Below are positions 63,640 through 64,000 of a DNA stretch of 64,000 nucleotides, in pieces. Below the pieces are notes generated by a model. That model searched no databases and had not been told where the DNA came from. It saw only the letters and a list, made by a program, of their open reading frames with translations. Each line of letters opens with the position of its first letter. Within the stretch, counting starts at the first letter, position 1. Source of the DNA: Rhineura floridana (Eukaryota; Chordata; Lepidosauria; Squamata; Rhineuridae); assembly GCF_030035675.1 (NCBI RefSeq), contig NC_084482.1:220433943-220497942 (forward strand), in the 5' to 3' direction. The position numbers and the translations under genes are program-made.

Positions 63640-64000
63640 GTAGGTGAATTATACGTCACCTTTTTGGACAGGACAGTTTATAATAAAGAAGAAGTAGATA
63701 AGAATATATAAACATCCCAAAAAACTCCCACAGTCTATCCAAACACACAATAAAACACTGAATGACAACTATTAGAAGCAGCAGCAATTTCGGGTCTGTC
63801 TTCCTCCGAACACCTTCCCCAAAAGATGTGTCTTGACCGACAGCATGGAAGTATAAAGAGACGAGGCCCAACGTAGGGAGAATGTTCCATGTCAAGGAGC
63901 CTTTACTGGAAAATCACCATGTACCTCATCCCGTGTAGGGACCACCAGGAAGGCCTCATCTGCTGATCTTAAAGCACGGGAGATTCATACAGGTGAAGGT
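63640..64000 (-). mobile_element. Degenerate L2-like LINE relic (unit D, cut by window end)
   Basis: Matches 9036-9400 in unit A: tacgtcacctttttggacag, then ccttcccc and the accatgtacctcatccc stretch. It is decayed and continues past the window. Confidence 0.4.

Larger units (their letters stand above)
54164..64000. repeat. Tandem segmental unit D (cut by the window end)
   Basis: Fourth copy, matching unit A almost throughout. It keeps the complete 25-finger exon that is broken in A. The region upstream of about A 9397, where KRAB and first exons would be expected, is outside the window. Relative to A it has a 50 bp loss near 60347. Confidence 0.9.

Overview
The window looks like nuclear DNA of a squamate reptile (lizard or snake; the species cannot be told from the sequence). 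The grounds are a Sauria-type tRNA SINE with a Bov-B-like tail, a Bov-B LINE fragment, L2 and CR1/L3 LINEs with squamate-style 3' ends, hAT MITEs, and a KRAB zinc-finger gene cluster with vertebrate splice signals. No bacterial or plasmid features are present.

The window is a tandem array of one multi-kilobase segment in four copies, all in the same orientation: unit A (1-15118, then a 1.1 kb LINE insertion), unit B (16215-38245), unit C (38246-54163) and unit D (54164 to the window end, incomplete). Each unit carries a KRAB-C2H2 zinc-finger gene on the minus strand. Three coding exons can be recognised: a 75 bp first coding exon, a 127 bp KRAB-A exon, and a large zinc-finger exon. Their phases agree (0, then 1), and in B and C the three exons add up to 1833 bp, a whole number of codons. 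An extra small exon between KRAB and zinc fingers cannot be excluded.

Unit B encodes a predicted 610-residue protein with 14 good fingers. Unit C also encodes 610 residues, with 17 fingers, two of which lack a zinc ligand. Unit D has an open 25-finger exon; its KRAB and first exons should lie beyond the window. Unit A is a pseudogene: its finger array is the D array broken by a nonsense change, frameshifts and a three-finger deletion, and it has lost the KRAB exon. Fossil fingers lie 3' of the stop in A, C and D, and the end of the B reading frame is made of the same decayed sequence.

The introns and spacers hold many mobile elements. Shared (older) ones are the Sauria-type SINE (A, C, D), a 5'-truncated LINE with 16 bp target duplications (A, B, D), a CR1/L3 LINE (B, C), a hAT MITE (A, D) and several tRNA-SINE and LINE-tail relics. 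Unit-specific (younger) ones are two L2 LINEs (one at the A/B junction, one in the long intron of B), a second hAT MITE and a 1.93 kb terminal-inverted-repeat element in B, and a Bov-B fragment, a foldback repeat and a Ty1/copia LTR element in C.

The main result is that the presence/absence pattern of the shared insertions cannot fit any simple duplication tree. SINE, truncated LINE and CR1/L3 are pairwise incompatible across A, B and C, which points to unequal crossing-over or gene conversion mixing parts of neighbouring genes. The second notable object is the B-specific TIR element, which carries eight 23 bp repeats each centred on a CRE-like octamer and a 175 bp-arm GC-rich palindrome.
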